Of a stretch of DNA of 64,000 nt, positions 7,806 to 18,342 are shown piece by piece (position 1 is the first letter of the stretch; every line of letters begins with the position of its first letter). The DNA is from Enterobacter sp. ENT03 (GTDB taxonomy: Bacteria; Pseudomonadota; Gammaproteobacteria; Enterobacterales; Enterobacteriaceae). The position numbers and the translations under genes were made by a program. Location of the stretch: contig NZ_JAHUXA010000001.1 of the NCBI RefSeq assembly GCF_019218745.1, positions 310,001-374,000 of the forward strand, read 5' to 3'. Under the pieces are notes generated by a model that ran no database searches, was not told the origin of the DNA, and saw only the letters and a list, made by a program, of their open reading frames with translations.

Positions 7806-7961
7806 ATGTCCGGTCGTAAAAATACACAAACCCATCGCAATTACTTAGTCAAATGCCCATGCCCAAATTGTTCAAAGGACTCAGAGCATAGTTTTAGCCG
7901 TGTCCAAAAAGGGGCCCAACTCGTCTGTCCGTTCTGCAGCACTTTGTTCAAATCAAAATGA
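7806..7961 (+). CDS. YmcF/YnfQ/YnfU-like zinc-ribbon cold-shock micro-protein, 51 aa
   Basis: ATG at 7806 with GGAG six bases upstream (a second ATG at 7800 abuts the ribosome site and is unlikely). 51 residues with a Cys-x2-Cys pair CPNC and a second pair CPFC 18 residues later, the layout of a zinc ribbon, and HSFSRVQKGAQLVCPFC between and after. E. coli YmcF, YnfQ and YnfU share this pattern and are encoded beside csp genes; YmcF and YnfQ were reported as cold-induced. The same neighbourhood here supports that assignment. Molecular function is unknown; nucleic-acid binding is a guess from the fold. Confidence 0.8.
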   Translation: MSGRKNTQTHRNYLVKCPCPNCSKDSEHSFSRVQKGAQLVCPFCSTLFKSK

Positions 7962-8279
7962 TAGTAAAAGCGTTCTTACAGAGCTAAAGAGTGTTAAATA
8001 CCCCAGGCCAATAACGATTTTTGGGGTGACTAATAACATTCAAGATGTGATACGGTGGTGGATCGCCTAATCCTTAGGCGTAAACTGCCCTATGAAAAGA
8101 TTATAAGTATCTACTTTGAGACTTTTTATGTGAGAGATCTGCTTCGCGATCTAATGGCCAAAAACTTTTCAGCAATAAAATATGCTGGTCTGATTTAAAA
8201 TACTATTCATTCCTGTTGTTCTGGTAACTGCTCAGCATGCTCCGGAGTGCCCCCTAAGCATTACCCCAGACACACCGAT
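7962..8279. other. 318-bp gap between micro-gene and second csp
   Basis: No ORF with support. It contains an inverted repeat GCCTAA/TTAGGC near 8066-8080 and a second one, AGATC/GATCT, near 8134-8151 around TGCTTCGC. Either could be an RNA hairpin. I see no clear terminator with a T run for the micro-gene, nor a convincing small RNA. Confidence 0.4.
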
Positions 8280-8498
8280 TCATTTATCGCAAAGAATTAC
8301 ATTAGACGCTGCAGGACCTTTTTCACGTTTATAAATCGTGTATTCAACCTTCTGGCCTTCAAAAAGGGTCTTAAAGTCATCGCCCTGAAGGTCCGAAACA
8401 TGAACAGAGATATCTTTACCTCCATCAAGAGGAGAGATGAAACCAAACCCTTTATCTTCTTTAAACCATTTTACCAGGCCTCTGATTCTTGAGGACAT
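8280..8498 (-). CDS. Divergent CspA-family protein, 72 aa
   Basis: Start ATG at 8498 with GGGAG upstream; 72 residues beginning [18 protein letters not shown]1 is intact (KGFGFI), but RNP2 reads ISVHV where CspA has VFVHF, so two aromatic RNA-contact residues are lost. The C-terminus [12 protein letters not shown] is also unusual in ending with Cys-Asp-Lys. Altered RNA binding or a regulatory role is possible. A weak cold-box-like string (GTACAGGC on the minus strand, near 8618-8626) lies about 120 bases before the start. I would place it near the CspF/CspH branch only loosely. Confidence 0.85.
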   Translation of the reverse strand: MSSRIRGLVKWFKEDKGFGFISPLDGGKDISVHVSDLQGDDFKTLFEGQKVEYTIYKREKGPAASNVILCDK

Positions 8499-8708
8499 AA
8501 TAACTCCCGTTGCACATGATGAGGGTGGTAATAAACCCAGTATAAAACGTAGATTCAAAGAGAGTGACATCTGCACTCGCTCAGGCCATGAAGATGATCA
8601 GATAACTAACGACCTTCGCCTGTACTTCGAATTTATGATTTCATTAGGGCATGAATAGTAATAATAAGCAAAGAACTTTCTGTCCTGCATTTCCGCGTAA
8701 GAAAAAAA

Positions 8709-8737
8709 TGAATCGCCACGGATAATCCAGACACTTC
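8709..8737. mobile_element. Probable solo end of an IS3-family element
   Basis: The 29 bases from TGAATCGCCACGG to AGACACTTC match, from memory, the terminal inverted repeat of IS3-family elements of enterobacteria. No transposase and no second end are present within the 432-bp gap 8499-8930, so only a scar remains. The rest of the gap has no supported gene. Confidence 0.4.
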
Positions 8738-8840
8738 GGAGACGTTGTTGGACTGCCCCCACAACAAACGGCAAAATACCATGATGACCGGGGAAAAGAC
8801 TGGACGATCGTAGCCGTTTGAACAGCATATTTTACAGTCA

Positions 8841-8860
8841 GTTTTGGGGAGGTTTTGGGG
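8841..8860. repeat. Short direct repeat upstream of the icd terminator
   Basis: GTTTTGGGG occurs twice in tandem (8841-8849 and 8852-8860) separated by AG. It may be a leftover of a recombination event beside icd, a known phage integration target; there is no copy of the icd 3' end to prove it. Confidence 0.4.
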
Positions 8861-8875
8861 AAAGGATTGTAAAAG

Positions 8876-8911
8876 TAAAAAGCCAACATAAATCTACGAT
8901 CTATGTTGGCT
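8876..8911 (-). terminator. icd terminator
   Basis: AGCCAACATA (8881-8890) pairs with TATGTTGGCT (8902-8911); on the minus strand a TTTTTAC tail follows. It is 19 bases past the icd stop. Confidence 0.85.
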
Positions 8912-8930
8912 GTATGTTACAAAAACAGTA

Positions 8931-10181
8931 TTACATGTGGCTGATAATAGCGTCACCAAACTCTGAACATTTCAGCAGCTTAGCGCCTTCCATCAGACGT
9001 TCGAAGTCATAGGTTACGGTTTTAGCAGCAATCGCGCCTTCCATACCTTTGACGATCAGGTCTGCGGCTTCGAACCATTCCATGTGACGGAGCATCATTT
9101 CAGCAGAGAGGATCACGGAACCTGGGTTCACTTTGTCCTGGCCTGCGTATTTCGGTGCGGTGCCGTGGGTGGCTTCGAACAGGGCGCATTCATCACCGAT
9201 GTTCGCGCCTGGGGCGATACCGATACCGCCTACCTGGGCTGCCAGCGCATCAGAGATGTAGTCACCGTTCAGGTTCATACAGGCGATTACGTCGTATTCA
9301 GCCGGACGCAGCAGGATCTGTTGCAGGAACGCATCGGCAATCACATCTTTAATGATGATCTCTTTACCGGTGTTCGGGTTCTTGATTTTCTGCCACGGGC
9401 CGCCATCGATCAGCTCGCCGCCGAACTCTTCTTTCGCCAGCTGGTAGCCCCAGTCTTTGAAAGCGCCTTCGGTGAACTTCATGATGTTGCCTTTGTGAAC
9501 CAGGGTCACAGAGTCGCGATCGTTGGTGATGGCGTACTGGATCGCGGCACGCACCAGACGTTTGGTCCCTTCTTCAGAACACGGCTTCACGCCGATACCA
9601 CAATGTTCCGGGAAGCGGATTTTCTTCACGCCCATTTCGTCGCGCAGGAATTTGATCACTTTTTCAGCTTCGGCGCTGTCTGCTTTCCATTCGATACCGG
9701 CATAAATGTCTTCGGCGTTTTCGCGGAAGATCACCATATCGGTCAGGTCAGGACGTTTCACCGGGCTAGGTACGCCTTCATAGTAACGTACCGGACGCAG
9801 ACAGACGTACAGATCCAGCTCCTGGCGCAGGGCCACGTTCAGGGAGCGAATGCCACCGCCTACCGGGGTAGTCAGCGGGCCTTTGATCGCCACGCGGTAG
9901 TCGCGGATCAGATCAAGGGTCTCTTTTGGCAGCCAGACGTCCTGGCCATAAATCTGGGTGGATTTTTCACCGGTGTAAATTTCCATCCAGGAAATCTTAC
10001 GCTCACCTTTGTAGGCTTTTTCCACGGCGGCATTGACCACCTTCAGCATAGGCGGGGTCACGTCCACACCGATCCCATCGCCTTCGATGAATGGGATAAT
10101 CGGATTATTAGGAACATTGAGTTTGCCGTTTTGCAGGGTGATCTTCTGACCTTCCGTCGGAACAACTACTTTGCTTTCCAT
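8931..10181 (-). CDS. icd: Isocitrate dehydrogenase, NADP-dependent
   Basis: 416 residues, exactly the E. coli length. It oxidises isocitrate to 2-oxoglutarate in the TCA cycle. Visible sites: substrate loop [14 protein letters not shown] with Ser113, the residue phosphorylated by AceK to divert flux to the glyoxylate shunt; Mg-binding Asp residues in the [14 protein letters not shown] region; and the NADP-specifying Lys-Tyr of TAPKYAG. ATG start at 10181. Divergent from rluE, with 147 bases between their starts. In E. coli prophage e14 and phage 21 integrate into the 3' end of icd; here the 3' end is intact and no prophage follows. Confidence 0.98.
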   Translation of the reverse strand: MESKVVVPTEGQKITLQNGKLNVPNNPIIPFIEGDGIGVDVTPPMLKVVNAAVEKAYKGERKISWMEIYTGEKSTQIYGQDVWLPKETLDLIRDYRVAIKGPLTTPVGGGIRSLNVALRQELDLYVCLRPVRYYEGVPSPVKRPDLTDMVIFRENAEDIYAGIEWKADSAEAEKVIKFLRDEMGVKKIRFPEHCGIGVKPCSEEGTKRLVRAAIQYAITNDRDSVTLVHKGNIMKFTEGAFKDWGYQLAKEEFGGELIDGGPWQKIKNPNTGKEIIIKDVIADAFLQQILLRPAEYDVIACMNLNGDYISDALAAQVGGIGIAPGANIGDECALFEATHGTAPKYAGQDKVNPGSVILSAEMMLRHMEWFEAADLIVKGMEGAIAAKTVTYDFERLMEGAKLLKCSEFGDAIISHM

Positions 10182-10271
10182 TCACCTCTCCTTCGAGCGC
10201 TTCTGGTTATGACTGATTTTTTGTTAATGAATTGTAATGAGCCTGTCAATACTAACTGATTGTTGGGTTTC

Positions 10272-10300
10272 ATGAAAGGCACTCGTTATTCAGTTATAAT
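10272..10300 (+). promoter_or_regulatory. rluE promoter
   Basis: A perfect -10 TATAAT at 10295-10300 with a weak -35 (ATGAAA, 10272-10277) at 17 bases. Transcription should start near 10307, which is downstream of the possible ATG at 10299 and favours the ATG at 10329 as the rluE start. Confidence 0.6.
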
Positions 10301-10328
10301 GCGGCAATTGATAACTTCTGAAAATACC

Positions 10329-10970
10329 ATGCTGAAAACTTCTAATAGAAATCACCGGGTTAAGCGATTCAGCTCACGACTTACTGCTAAGCGCCCGACG
10401 GAAAGCGGGCCGAAACGGGTCATCCTGTTCAATAAACCCTACGATGTGTTGCCGCAGTTCACCGATGAAGCCGGACGTCAGACGCTGAAGGATTTTATTC
10501 CGGTAGCAGGCGTGTATGCTGCCGGTCGTCTGGATCGCGACAGCGAAGGATTACTGGTGCTGACCAACGACGGCGCGCTCCAGGCGCAGCTGACGCAACC
10601 CGGTAAGCGCACCGGTAAAATCTATTATGTGCAGATTGAAGGCGAACCGAATGACGAGGCGCTGGCTGCGCTGCGTAACGGCGTGACGCTTAACGATGGT
10701 CCGACGCTGCCGGCGGGCGTTGAGCAGGTTGACGAGCCCGACTGGCTGTGGCCGCGCAATCCGCCGATCCGCGAACGAAAAGCAATGCCCACGAGCTGGC
10801 TAAAAATCACCCTTTATGAAGGCCGCAACCGCCAGGTACGTCGCATGACGGCCCACGTGGGTCATCCGACGCTGCGGCTGATCCGCTATGCGATGGGCGG
10901 GTATACGCTGGATTCACTTGCTAACGGTGCGTGGCGTGATGCCTCCGATAATGCCACTGAAAAAGGATAA
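10329..10970 (+). CDS. rluE: 23S rRNA pseudouridine(2457) synthase RluE
   Basis: 213 residues from the ATG at 10329. RsuA-family pseudouridine synthase: [16 protein letters not shown] near the start, catalytic Asp in [17 protein letters not shown], and the C-terminal [23 protein letters not shown]. It isomerises U2457 of 23S rRNA. Alternative ATGs at 10299 and 10260 are in frame, but the 10299 ATG sits inside the -10 element; no strong ribosome site precedes any of them. nudJ follows four bases after the stop, so the two form one transcript as in E. coli. Confidence 0.95.
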   Translation: MLKTSNRNHRVKRFSSRLTAKRPTESGPKRVILFNKPYDVLPQFTDEAGRQTLKDFIPVAGVYAAGRLDRDSEGLLVLTNDGALQAQLTQPGKRTGKIYYVQIEGEPNDEALAALRNGVTLNDGPTLPAGVEQVDEPDWLWPRNPPIRERKAMPTSWLKITLYEGRNRQVRRMTAHVGHPTLRLIRYAMGGYTLDSLANGAWRDASDNATEKG

Positions 10971-10974
10971 GAGT

Positions 10975-11448
10975 ATGTTTAAACCCCACGTTACCGTTGC
11001 CTGCGTCGTTCATGCGCAGGGCAAATTTTTAGTGGTGGAAGAGACCGTCAACGGCAAGGCCACCTGGAACCAGCCTGCCGGTCATCTGGAAGCAGATGAA
11101 ACGCTGGTGCAGGCGGCACAACGCGAGCTTTACGAAGAAACCGGCATCGTTGCCTGCCCGCAGCATTTTGTGCGTATGCACCAGTGGATCGCCCCTGACC
11201 GCACGCCTTTCCTGCGTTTTCTGTTTGCCATTGAACTTGACACTCTGTGCGCTACTGAACCCCATGACAGCGATATTGATCGCTGCCTGTGGGTCAGCGC
11301 CGAGGAGATCCTCACCGCCGATAACCTGCGTTCCCCGCTGGTTGCGGAAAGTATTCGTAGCTGGCAGACCGGGCAGCGTTACCCGCTGGACATTATCGGC
11401 GAATTTAACTGGCCGTTTACAGGGGATGCCTCAGTGAGGAGTGCGTGA
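10975..11448 (+). CDS. nudJ: Nudix phosphatase NudJ
   Basis: 157 residues from ATG at 10975 (AAGGATAAGAGT ahead). The Nudix box is complete: [17 protein letters not shown] followed by YEETGI. In E. coli NudJ hydrolyses nucleoside di- and triphosphates and converts the thiamine precursor HMP-PP to HMP-P. It lies between rluE and mnmA, the conserved order, with 40 bases before mnmA. Four residues longer than the E. coli protein at the C-terminus. Confidence 0.95.
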   Translation: MFKPHVTVACVVHAQGKFLVVEETVNGKATWNQPAGHLEADETLVQAAQRELYEETGIVACPQHFVRMHQWIAPDRTPFLRFLFAIELDTLCATEPHDSDIDRCLWVSAEEILTADNLRSPLVAESIRSWQTGQRYPLDIIGEFNWPFTGDASVRSA

Positions 11449-11488
11449 TAGAATACGCCGCCTTGAAGTTTAATGTCGTGAGTATTCT

Positions 11489-12595
11489 ATGTCTGATAGC
11501 CCAAAAAAAGTGATCGTCGGCATGTCCGGCGGTGTCGATTCTTCCGTTTCTGCTTACCTGTTGCAACAACAGGGCTACAAAGTGGAAGGCCTGTTCATGA
11601 AGAACTGGGAAGAAGATGACGGCGAGGAATACTGCACTGCTGCCGCCGATCTTGCCGATGCGCAGGCGGTGTGCGACAAACTCGGCATCGAGCTGCACAC
11701 CGTCAACTTTGCCGCAGAATACTGGGATAACGTGTTCGAGCATTTCCTGGCGGAATATAAAGCCGGACGCACGCCGAACCCGGACATCCTGTGCAACAAA
11801 GAGATCAAATTTAAAGCCTTCCTCGAATTTGCCGCTGAAGACCTGGGCGCGGATTATATCGCGACCGGCCACTACGTGCGTCGCGCGGATGTCGATGGCA
11901 AAAGCCGTCTGCTGCGCGGTCTGGATGGCAACAAAGATCAGAGCTACTTCCTCTATACCCTCGGTCACGAACAGATTGCGCAAAGCCTGTTCCCGGTGGG
12001 CGAGCTGGAAAAACCGCAAGTGCGTCAGATAGCCGAAGATCTGGGGCTGATCACCGCGAAGAAAAAAGACTCTACGGGTATCTGCTTTATCGGTGAGCGC
12101 AAGTTCCGCGAATTCCTGGGCCGTTATCTGCCTGCGCAGCCGGGCAAAATTGTCACCGTTGATGGTGACACCATTGGAGAACACCAGGGCCTGATGTACC
12201 ACACGCTGGGTCAGCGTAAGGGTCTGGGCATCGGTGGCACCAAAGAAGGCAGCGAAGATCCGTGGTATGTGGTCGACAAAGACGTTGAAAACAACGTGCT
12301 GATTGTCGCTCAGGGCCATGATCATCCGCGCCTGATGTCGGTGGGTCTGATTGCCCAACAGCTGCACTGGGTGGATCGTCAGCCGCTGACCGGCACGCTG
12401 CACTGCACTGTTAAAACGCGCTACCGTCAGACGGATATTCCCTGCACGGTGACAGCACTTGATGAAGACAGGATTGACGTTCGCTTTGACGAACCCGTTG
12501 CTGCCGTTACCCCTGGCCAGTCGGCGGTATTTTACCTGGGTGACGTGTGCCTCGGCGGCGGCATCATTGAGCAGCGCCTGCCGCTGCCGATTTAA
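11489..12595 (+). CDS. mnmA: tRNA 2-thiouridylase MnmA
   Basis: 368 residues, the E. coli length. It thiolates U34 of tRNA Lys, Glu and Gln using persulfide sulfur delivered by the Tus relay. Seen: the ATP-binding P-loop [10 protein letters not shown] at residues 11-20, catalytic Cys102 in [10 protein letters not shown] and the second active-site Cys in [10 protein letters not shown] (Cys199 in E. coli). ATG start at 11489 with a spacing of 40 bases from nudJ. A 405-codon antisense frame opposite this gene is a coding shadow. Confidence 0.98.
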   Translation: MSDSPKKVIVGMSGGVDSSVSAYLLQQQGYKVEGLFMKNWEEDDGEEYCTAAADLADAQAVCDKLGIELHTVNFAAEYWDNVFEHFLAEYKAGRTPNPDILCNKEIKFKAFLEFAAEDLGADYIATGHYVRRADVDGKSRLLRGLDGNKDQSYFLYTLGHEQIAQSLFPVGELEKPQVRQIAEDLGLITAKKKDSTGICFIGERKFREFLGRYLPAQPGKIVTVDGDTIGEHQGLMYHTLGQRKGLGIGGTKEGSEDPWYVVDKDVENNVLIVAQGHDHPRLMSVGLIAQQLHWVDRQPLTGTLHCTVKTRYRQTDIPCTVTALDEDRIDVRFDEPVAAVTPGQSAVFYLGDVCLGGGIIEQRLPLPI

Positions 12596-12627
12596 CGCCT
12601 GATACAAAGCGAAAGTAAGGAGACAAC

Positions 12628-13257
12628 GTGGCAAAAAATTATTATGACATCACCATCGCGCTGGCAGGAATTTGCCAGGCAGCCCGTCTGGTGCAGGAGC
12701 TTGCGCATCACGGGCATTGTGATGCCGACGCGCTGCATGTATCGCTCAACAGCGTCATTGATTTAAGCCCGGACTCCACGCTCGGTGTGTTTGGCGGCAG
12801 CGAAGCTAACCTGCGCATCGGTCTTGAAACCCTGCTCGGCGTGCTGAACGCCAGCAGCCGTCAGGGTCTGAATGCGGAACTGACGCGCTACACGCTGAGC
12901 CTGATGGTGCTGGAACGTAAACTCGCCGCGCATAAAGGCGCGATGGACACGCTCGGCAGCCGCATCGACGGCTTGCAGCGCCAGCTCGACCATTTCGATT
13001 TACAGTCCGAAACCCTGCTGAGCGCGATGGCAGCCATCTATGTGGACGTGATCAGTCCTCTTGGCCCGCGCATTCAGGTAACCGGCTCCCCGACGGTGCT
13101 GCAAAGCGCACAGGTGCAGGCCAAAGTACGTGCAACCCTGCTGGCCGGGATCCGTGCCGCGGTGCTGTGGCACCAGGTCGGCGGTGGCCGTCTGCAATTA
13201 ATGTTTTCCCGTAATCGCCTGTCCACACAGGCAAAACAAATTCTTGCTCATTGTTAA
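12628..13257 (+). CDS. hflD: HflD, lysogenization regulator
   Basis: 209 residues starting at GTG 12628 behind TAAGGAGACAAC. Matches HflD (YcfC), a peripheral inner-membrane protein that in E. coli binds phage lambda CII and lowers lysogeny; its housekeeping role is unclear. Landmarks: [19 protein letters not shown] at the start, and the heptad-rich helix [19 protein letters not shown]. It sits between mnmA (32 bases) and purB (18 bases), the conserved order, and is probably co-transcribed with purB. Confidence 0.96.
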   Translation: MAKNYYDITIALAGICQAARLVQELAHHGHCDADALHVSLNSVIDLSPDSTLGVFGGSEANLRIGLETLLGVLNASSRQGLNAELTRYTLSLMVLERKLAAHKGAMDTLGSRIDGLQRQLDHFDLQSETLLSAMAAIYVDVISPLGPRIQVTGSPTVLQSAQVQAKVRATLLAGIRAAVLWHQVGGGRLQLMFSRNRLSTQAKQILAHC

Positions 13258-13272
13258 CTCCCGGAGTTGTGA

Positions 13273-14646
<1,374 letters not shown>

Positions 14647-14660
14647 TTCCCCCGCCCTTT

Positions 14661-14686
14661 GCCCCCTTCCCGCCCGGAAAGGGGGC
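14661..14686 (+). terminator. purB terminator
   Basis: GCCCCCTT (14661-14668) and AAGGGGGC (14679-14686) form the arms, with an inner CC/GG pair. The usual T run is poor: the base directly after the hairpin is the first T of the PhoP box, so the two elements abut. Confidence 0.65.
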
Positions 14687-14721
14687 TGTTTAGTAAATGT
14701 TTATGCCTTGCGTAACATAAT
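14687..14721 (+). promoter_or_regulatory. PhoP box and -10 of phoP
   Basis: TGTTTA (14687-14692), five bases, TGTTTA (14698-14703): a perfect direct-repeat PhoP box. A -10 CATAAT (14716-14721) follows 12 bases later, the spacing of class-II PhoP-activated promoters. This is direct evidence for positive autoregulation of phoPQ under low Mg2+ or cationic-peptide stress, as known in E. coli and Salmonella. Confidence 0.9.
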
Positions 14722-14765
14722 CCGCGTTAAACTCATCACATCTAAGAAAAAAGCGAGGCCAGACG

Positions 14766-15440
14766 ATGCGCGTACTCGTTGTGGAAGACAATGCCCTTCT
14801 CCGCCACCATCTTAAAGTTCAGCTGCAGGAACTGGGCCATCAGGTTGATGACGCGGAAGACGCAAAAGAAGCCGATTACTATTTAAACGAGCATATTCCC
14901 GATATTGCGCTGGTGGATCTGGGCCTGCCGGATGAAGACGGGCTGTCGCTGATCCGCCGCTGGCGCAGCAACGATGTCTCGCTACCGGTGCTGGTGCTGA
15001 CCGCCCGTGAAGGCTGGCAGGATAAAGTTGAAGTGCTGAGCGCCGGTGCCGATGACTATGTGACCAAGCCGTTTCACATTGAAGAAGTGGTGGCGCGGAT
15101 GCAGGCGCTGATGCGCCGCAACAGCGGGCTGGCGTCGCAGGTGATTTCCATGCCGCCGTTCCAGGTCGATCTCTCCCGTCGCGAGCTGTCAGTGAATGGT
15201 GAAGTGATCAAACTCACCGCGTTTGAATACACCATTATGGAAACACTGATCCGCAACAGCGGCAAAGTGGTGAGCAAAGATTCGCTGATGTTGCAGCTTT
15301 ACCCCGATGCGGAACTGCGGGAAAGCCACACAATCGACGTACTGATGGGGCGTCTGCGCAAGAAAATCCAGACGCAGCATCCGGTTGACGTCATCACTAC
15401 CGTGCGTGGTCAGGGCTACCTGTTCGAACTGCGCGAATGA
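14766..15440 (+). CDS. phoP: Response regulator PhoP
   Basis: 224 residues. Receiver domain (1-120) with acidic pocket EDN near residue 8, phosphoacceptor Asp51 ([12 protein letters not shown]) and Lys in TKPF; OmpR-type winged-helix domain (130-224). PhoQ phosphorylates it when Mg2+ is low; it then activates genes for Mg uptake, lipid A change and acid resistance. ATG at 14766; phoQ overlaps by four bases. The promoter carries its own PhoP box. Confidence 0.98.
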   Translation: MRVLVVEDNALLRHHLKVQLQELGHQVDDAEDAKEADYYLNEHIPDIALVDLGLPDEDGLSLIRRWRSNDVSLPVLVLTAREGWQDKVEVLSAGADDYVTKPFHIEEVVARMQALMRRNSGLASQVISMPPFQVDLSRRELSVNGEVIKLTAFEYTIMETLIRNSGKVVSKDSLMLQLYPDAELRESHTIDVLMGRLRKKIQTQHPVDVITTVRGQGYLFELRE

Positions 15441-16900
15441 AAAACGTGCTGCGTCACATGTTACCGCTCTCGCTGCGGGTACGCTTTCTGCTGGCCACCG
15501 CTGCGGTGGTGATGGTGCTGTCGCTGGCTTATGGCATGGTGGCGCTGGTGGGTTACAGCGTCAGTTTTGATAAGACCACCTTCCGTCTGCTGCGCGGCGA
15601 GAGCAATCTGTTTTATACCCTCTCCACCTGGGAAGATAATCATTTCAGCATTGATCTCCCTGAAAACCTCAATTTGCAAAGCCCGTCGATGGCACTGATC
15701 TATGACCGTGAGGGCAAACTGCTGTGGGCGCAGCGCGAAGTGCCCTGGCTTATCAAACGCATCCGTCCTGAATGGTTACAGTCCAATGGCTTTCATGAAA
15801 TCGAGGCCGATGTCGATGCTTCACGTCTGCTGCTGACCAGCGATCACGCCGCGCAGAAGCGTCTGCAGGCGATCCGCGAAGATGACAGCGACAGCGAAAT
15901 GACGCATTCGGTGGCGATTAACGTTTACCCCGCCACACCGCGCATGCCGCAGCTGACCATCGTGGTGATCGACACCATCCCTATTGAACTGAAACGCGCC
16001 AATATGGTCTGGAGCTGGTTTATTTACGTGCTGACCGCCAATCTGTTGCTGGTGATCCCCCTCTTATGGATCGCGGCATGGTGGAGCTTGCGCCCCATTG
16101 AAGCGCTGGCGCGCGAAGTCCGCGAGCTGGAAGAGCACCACCGCGAACGCCTTAACCCGGAAACCACACGGGAACTGACCAGCCTGGTGAGCAATCTTAA
16201 TCGCCTGCTAAAAAGCGAGCGGGATCGCTATGACAAATACCGCACGACGCTGACCGACCTCACCCACAGCCTGAAAACGCCGCTGGCGGTGCTGCAAAGT
16301 ACCTTGCGATCGCTGCGCAGCGAAAAGTTGACGGTCAGCGAAGCTGAACCGGTGATGCTGGAGCAGATCAGCCGAATTTCGTTGCAGATCGGCTATTACC
16401 TGCATCGCGCGAGTATGCGTAGCGGCAATATGCTGCTGAGCCGCGAACTGCATCCGGTCGCCCCGCTGCTGGATAATCTGACCTCGGCGCTGAATAAGGT
16501 TTACCAGCGTAAAGGGGTGGACATCAGCCTCGATATTTCCCCGGAGATCAGTTTTGTCGGCGAGCAGACGGATTTTATGGAAGTGATGGGTAACGTGCTG
16601 GATAACGCCTGCAAGTACTGCCTGGAGTTCGTGGAAGTGTCGGCGCATCTGCACGATGATCGGCTGCATATTATTGTCGAAGACGATGGCCCAGGTATTC
16701 CTGCCAGCAAGCGTGACCTGGTGTTTGACCGTGGTCAGCGTGCGGATACGTTACGACCCGGTCAGGGTGTCGGGTTGTCGGTGGCGCGGGAAATCGTCGA
16801 GCAGTATGACGGCAAGATCCTGGCGGGGGAAAGTTTACTTGGCGGCGCGCGCATGGAAGTGGTTTTTGCCCGTCAGCAGCTTATATCCGCCGATAATTAG
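15437..16900 (+). CDS. phoQ: Sensor histidine kinase PhoQ
   Basis: 487 residues. Two membrane helices (about 17-39 and 194-215) flank the periplasmic sensor, which keeps the acidic cluster EDDSDSE (148-154) that binds divalent cations and antimicrobial peptides against the membrane. HAMP, then DLTHSLKTP with phosphoacceptor His277, N box [11 protein letters not shown]1 EDDGPGIP and G2 GQGVGLSVA. It autophosphorylates and passes phosphate to PhoP. Start overlaps phoP by four bases (ATGA), so translation is coupled. Confidence 0.98.
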   Translation: MKNVLRHMLPLSLRVRFLLATAAVVMVLSLAYGMVALVGYSVSFDKTTFRLLRGESNLFYTLSTWEDNHFSIDLPENLNLQSPSMALIYDREGKLLWAQREVPWLIKRIRPEWLQSNGFHEIEADVDASRLLLTSDHAAQKRLQAIREDDSDSEMTHSVAINVYPATPRMPQLTIVVIDTIPIELKRANMVWSWFIYVLTANLLLVIPLLWIAAWWSLRPIEALAREVRELEEHHRERLNPETTRELTSLVSNLNRLLKSERDRYDKYRTTLTDLTHSLKTPLAVLQSTLRSLRSEKLTVSEAEPVMLEQISRISLQIGYYLHRASMRSGNMLLSRELHPVAPLLDNLTSALNKVYQRKGVDISLDISPEISFVGEQTDFMEVMGNVLDNACKYCLEFVEVSAHLHDDRLHIIVEDDGPGIPASKRDLVFDRGQRADTLRPGQGVGLSVAREIVEQYDGKILAGESLLGGARMEVVFARQQLISADN

Positions 16901-16991
16901 ACCAGCCAGACAAAATAAGCGCGCCCGCCGCACGCAGCCTGTCATCCTTCCGTTATAATCCGTCTCAGGTACGTAAGCCCTGGAAAATCAT

Positions 16992-18113
16992 ATGGACTAC
17001 CATTTAACGTTAGACTGGCCCGACTTCATCGCACGCTACTGGCAAAAACGCCCTGTGGTGCTGAAACGGGGTTTTGCAAATTTTGTTGATCCACTGTCGC
17101 CGGATGAGCTGGCGGGACTGGCTATGGAAAACGAAGTGGACAGCCGCCTGGTGAGCCATCAGGAGGGAAAATGGCAGGTCAGCCATGGTCCGTTTGAAAG
17201 TTACGATCACCTCGGCGAAACCAACTGGTCGCTGCTGGTGCAGGCGGTGGATCACTGGCATCAGCCAACCGCCGCGCTGATGCGCCCTTTCCGCATGCTG
17301 CCTGACTGGCGTATTGATGATTTGATGATCTCCTTCTCCGTGCCTGGCGGCGGCGTAGGTCCACATTTCGATCAATATGACGTGTTTATTATTCAGGGTA
17401 CCGGTCGCCGTCGCTGGCGCGTGGGCGAGAAAGTGGCGATGAAACAGCACTGTCCGCACCCGGATCTGCTGCAGGTCGATCCTTTCGACGCCATCATCGA
17501 TGAAGAGATGGAGCCGGGCGATATTCTCTATATTCCGCCAGGATTCCCGCACGAAGGCTACTCGCTGGAAAACTCGATGAACTATTCGGTGGGCTTCCGC
17601 GCGCCGAGTGGCCGCGAGCTGATCAGCGGTTTCGCTGATTATGTGTTGCAGCGCGAACTCGGCAGCCAGCGCTATACCGATCCGGATGTGCCGCCGCGCG
17701 AGCACCCGGCAGATATTTTGCCACAGGAGTTGGATCGTCTGCGGTCCACCATGCTCGATCTGATCAATCAGCCGGAGCATTTCCAGCAGTGGTTTGGCGA
17801 GTTTGTCTCCCAGTCGCGCCACGAGCTGGACGTCGCGCCGCCGGAACCGCCGTATCAACCGGACGAAATCTATGATGCGCTGCAACAGGGCGATAAACTG
17901 GTGCGTCTGGGCGGGTTACGTGTGTTGCGCATTGGGGATGATGTCTTCGCCAACGGTGAGAAGATCGAGTCGCCGCACCGCCCCGCACTCGCGGCGCTTG
18001 CCAGCCACATGGTAATTACCGCCGATACGCTGGGCGAGGCGCTGGAAGATCCTTCTTTCCTCGCCATGCTCGCCGCGCTGGTCAACAGCGGTTACTGGTT
18101 CTTTGAAGATTAA
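16992..18113 (+). CDS. roxA: Ribosomal protein L16 arginine hydroxylase RoxA
   Basis: 373 residues, JmjC-type cupin 2-oxoglutarate/Fe(II) oxygenase (YcfD). In E. coli it hydroxylates Arg81 of ribosomal protein L16. The iron triad is visible: His125 and Asp127 in GPHFDQYD and the distal His in PPGFPHEGYS. The C-terminal half is the helical and winged-helix region. ATG at 16992. It is followed at once by REP repeats, the usual place for BIME elements after a transcription unit. Confidence 0.97.
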   Translation: MDYHLTLDWPDFIARYWQKRPVVLKRGFANFVDPLSPDELAGLAMENEVDSRLVSHQEGKWQVSHGPFESYDHLGETNWSLLVQAVDHWHQPTAALMRPFRMLPDWRIDDLMISFSVPGGGVGPHFDQYDVFIIQGTGRRRWRVGEKVAMKQHCPHPDLLQVDPFDAIIDEEMEPGDILYIPPGFPHEGYSLENSMNYSVGFRAPSGRELISGFADYVLQRELGSQRYTDPDVPPREHPADILPQELDRLRSTMLDLINQPEHFQQWFGEFVSQSRHELDVAPPEPPYQPDEIYDALQQGDKLVRLGGLRVLRIGDDVFANGEKIESPHRPALAALASHMVITADTLGEALEDPSFLAMLAALVNSGYWFFED

Positions 18114-18124
18114 GTTGTGAATGT

Positions 18125-18339
18125 GCCCGGTGGCGCTGCGCTTACCGGGCCTACCAGGTACTGTGGACGTTTTCGCCCGGTGGCGCTGCGCTTACCGGAC
18201 CTACAGGTACTCTGGCCGTTTTCGCCCGGTGGCGCTGCGCTTACCGGGCCTACAGGTTCTGTGGTTGTCGTCGCCCGATGGCGATCCTGGAACGCGTACA
18301 GTCGATCATAGGCCGGGCAAGCGTAAGCGCCGCCCGGCG
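18125..18339. repeat. REP block, three tandem ~49-bp units plus partial and inverted copies
   Basis: Three REP copies of 30 bases (18125-18154, 18175-18204, 18224-18253) share GCCCGGTGGCGCTGCGCTTA and repeat at 50 and 49 bases, with related spacers (CAGGTACTGTGG type). A fourth, broken copy starts at 18273. A copy in the opposite orientation (18309-18339) lies just beyond the transposase stop. Each folds to a GC-rich hairpin. Such arrays can cap mRNA 3' ends and bind gyrase or IHF; here they also flank a REP-associated transposase. Confidence 0.92.
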
Positions 18340-18342
18340 ATA

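Noticed and set aside
8598..8889. Two overlapping frames of about 80 codons between csp and icd
   Set aside because: No ribosome sites, no recognisable protein, and they run through the probable IS end; chance frames.
8500..8930. Prophage remnant or duplicated icd 3' end
   Set aside because: icd is complete with its terminator, and I could find no second copy of its 3' sequence and no phage gene.
9084..10259. 391-codon ORF opposite icd
   Set aside because: Shadow frame of icd with Phe/His/Arg-biased composition; no start context.
11417..12634. 405-codon antisense ORF opposite mnmA
   Set aside because: Shadow frame; spans nearly all of mnmA and its flanks and shows low-complexity His/Arg/Gln-rich composition.
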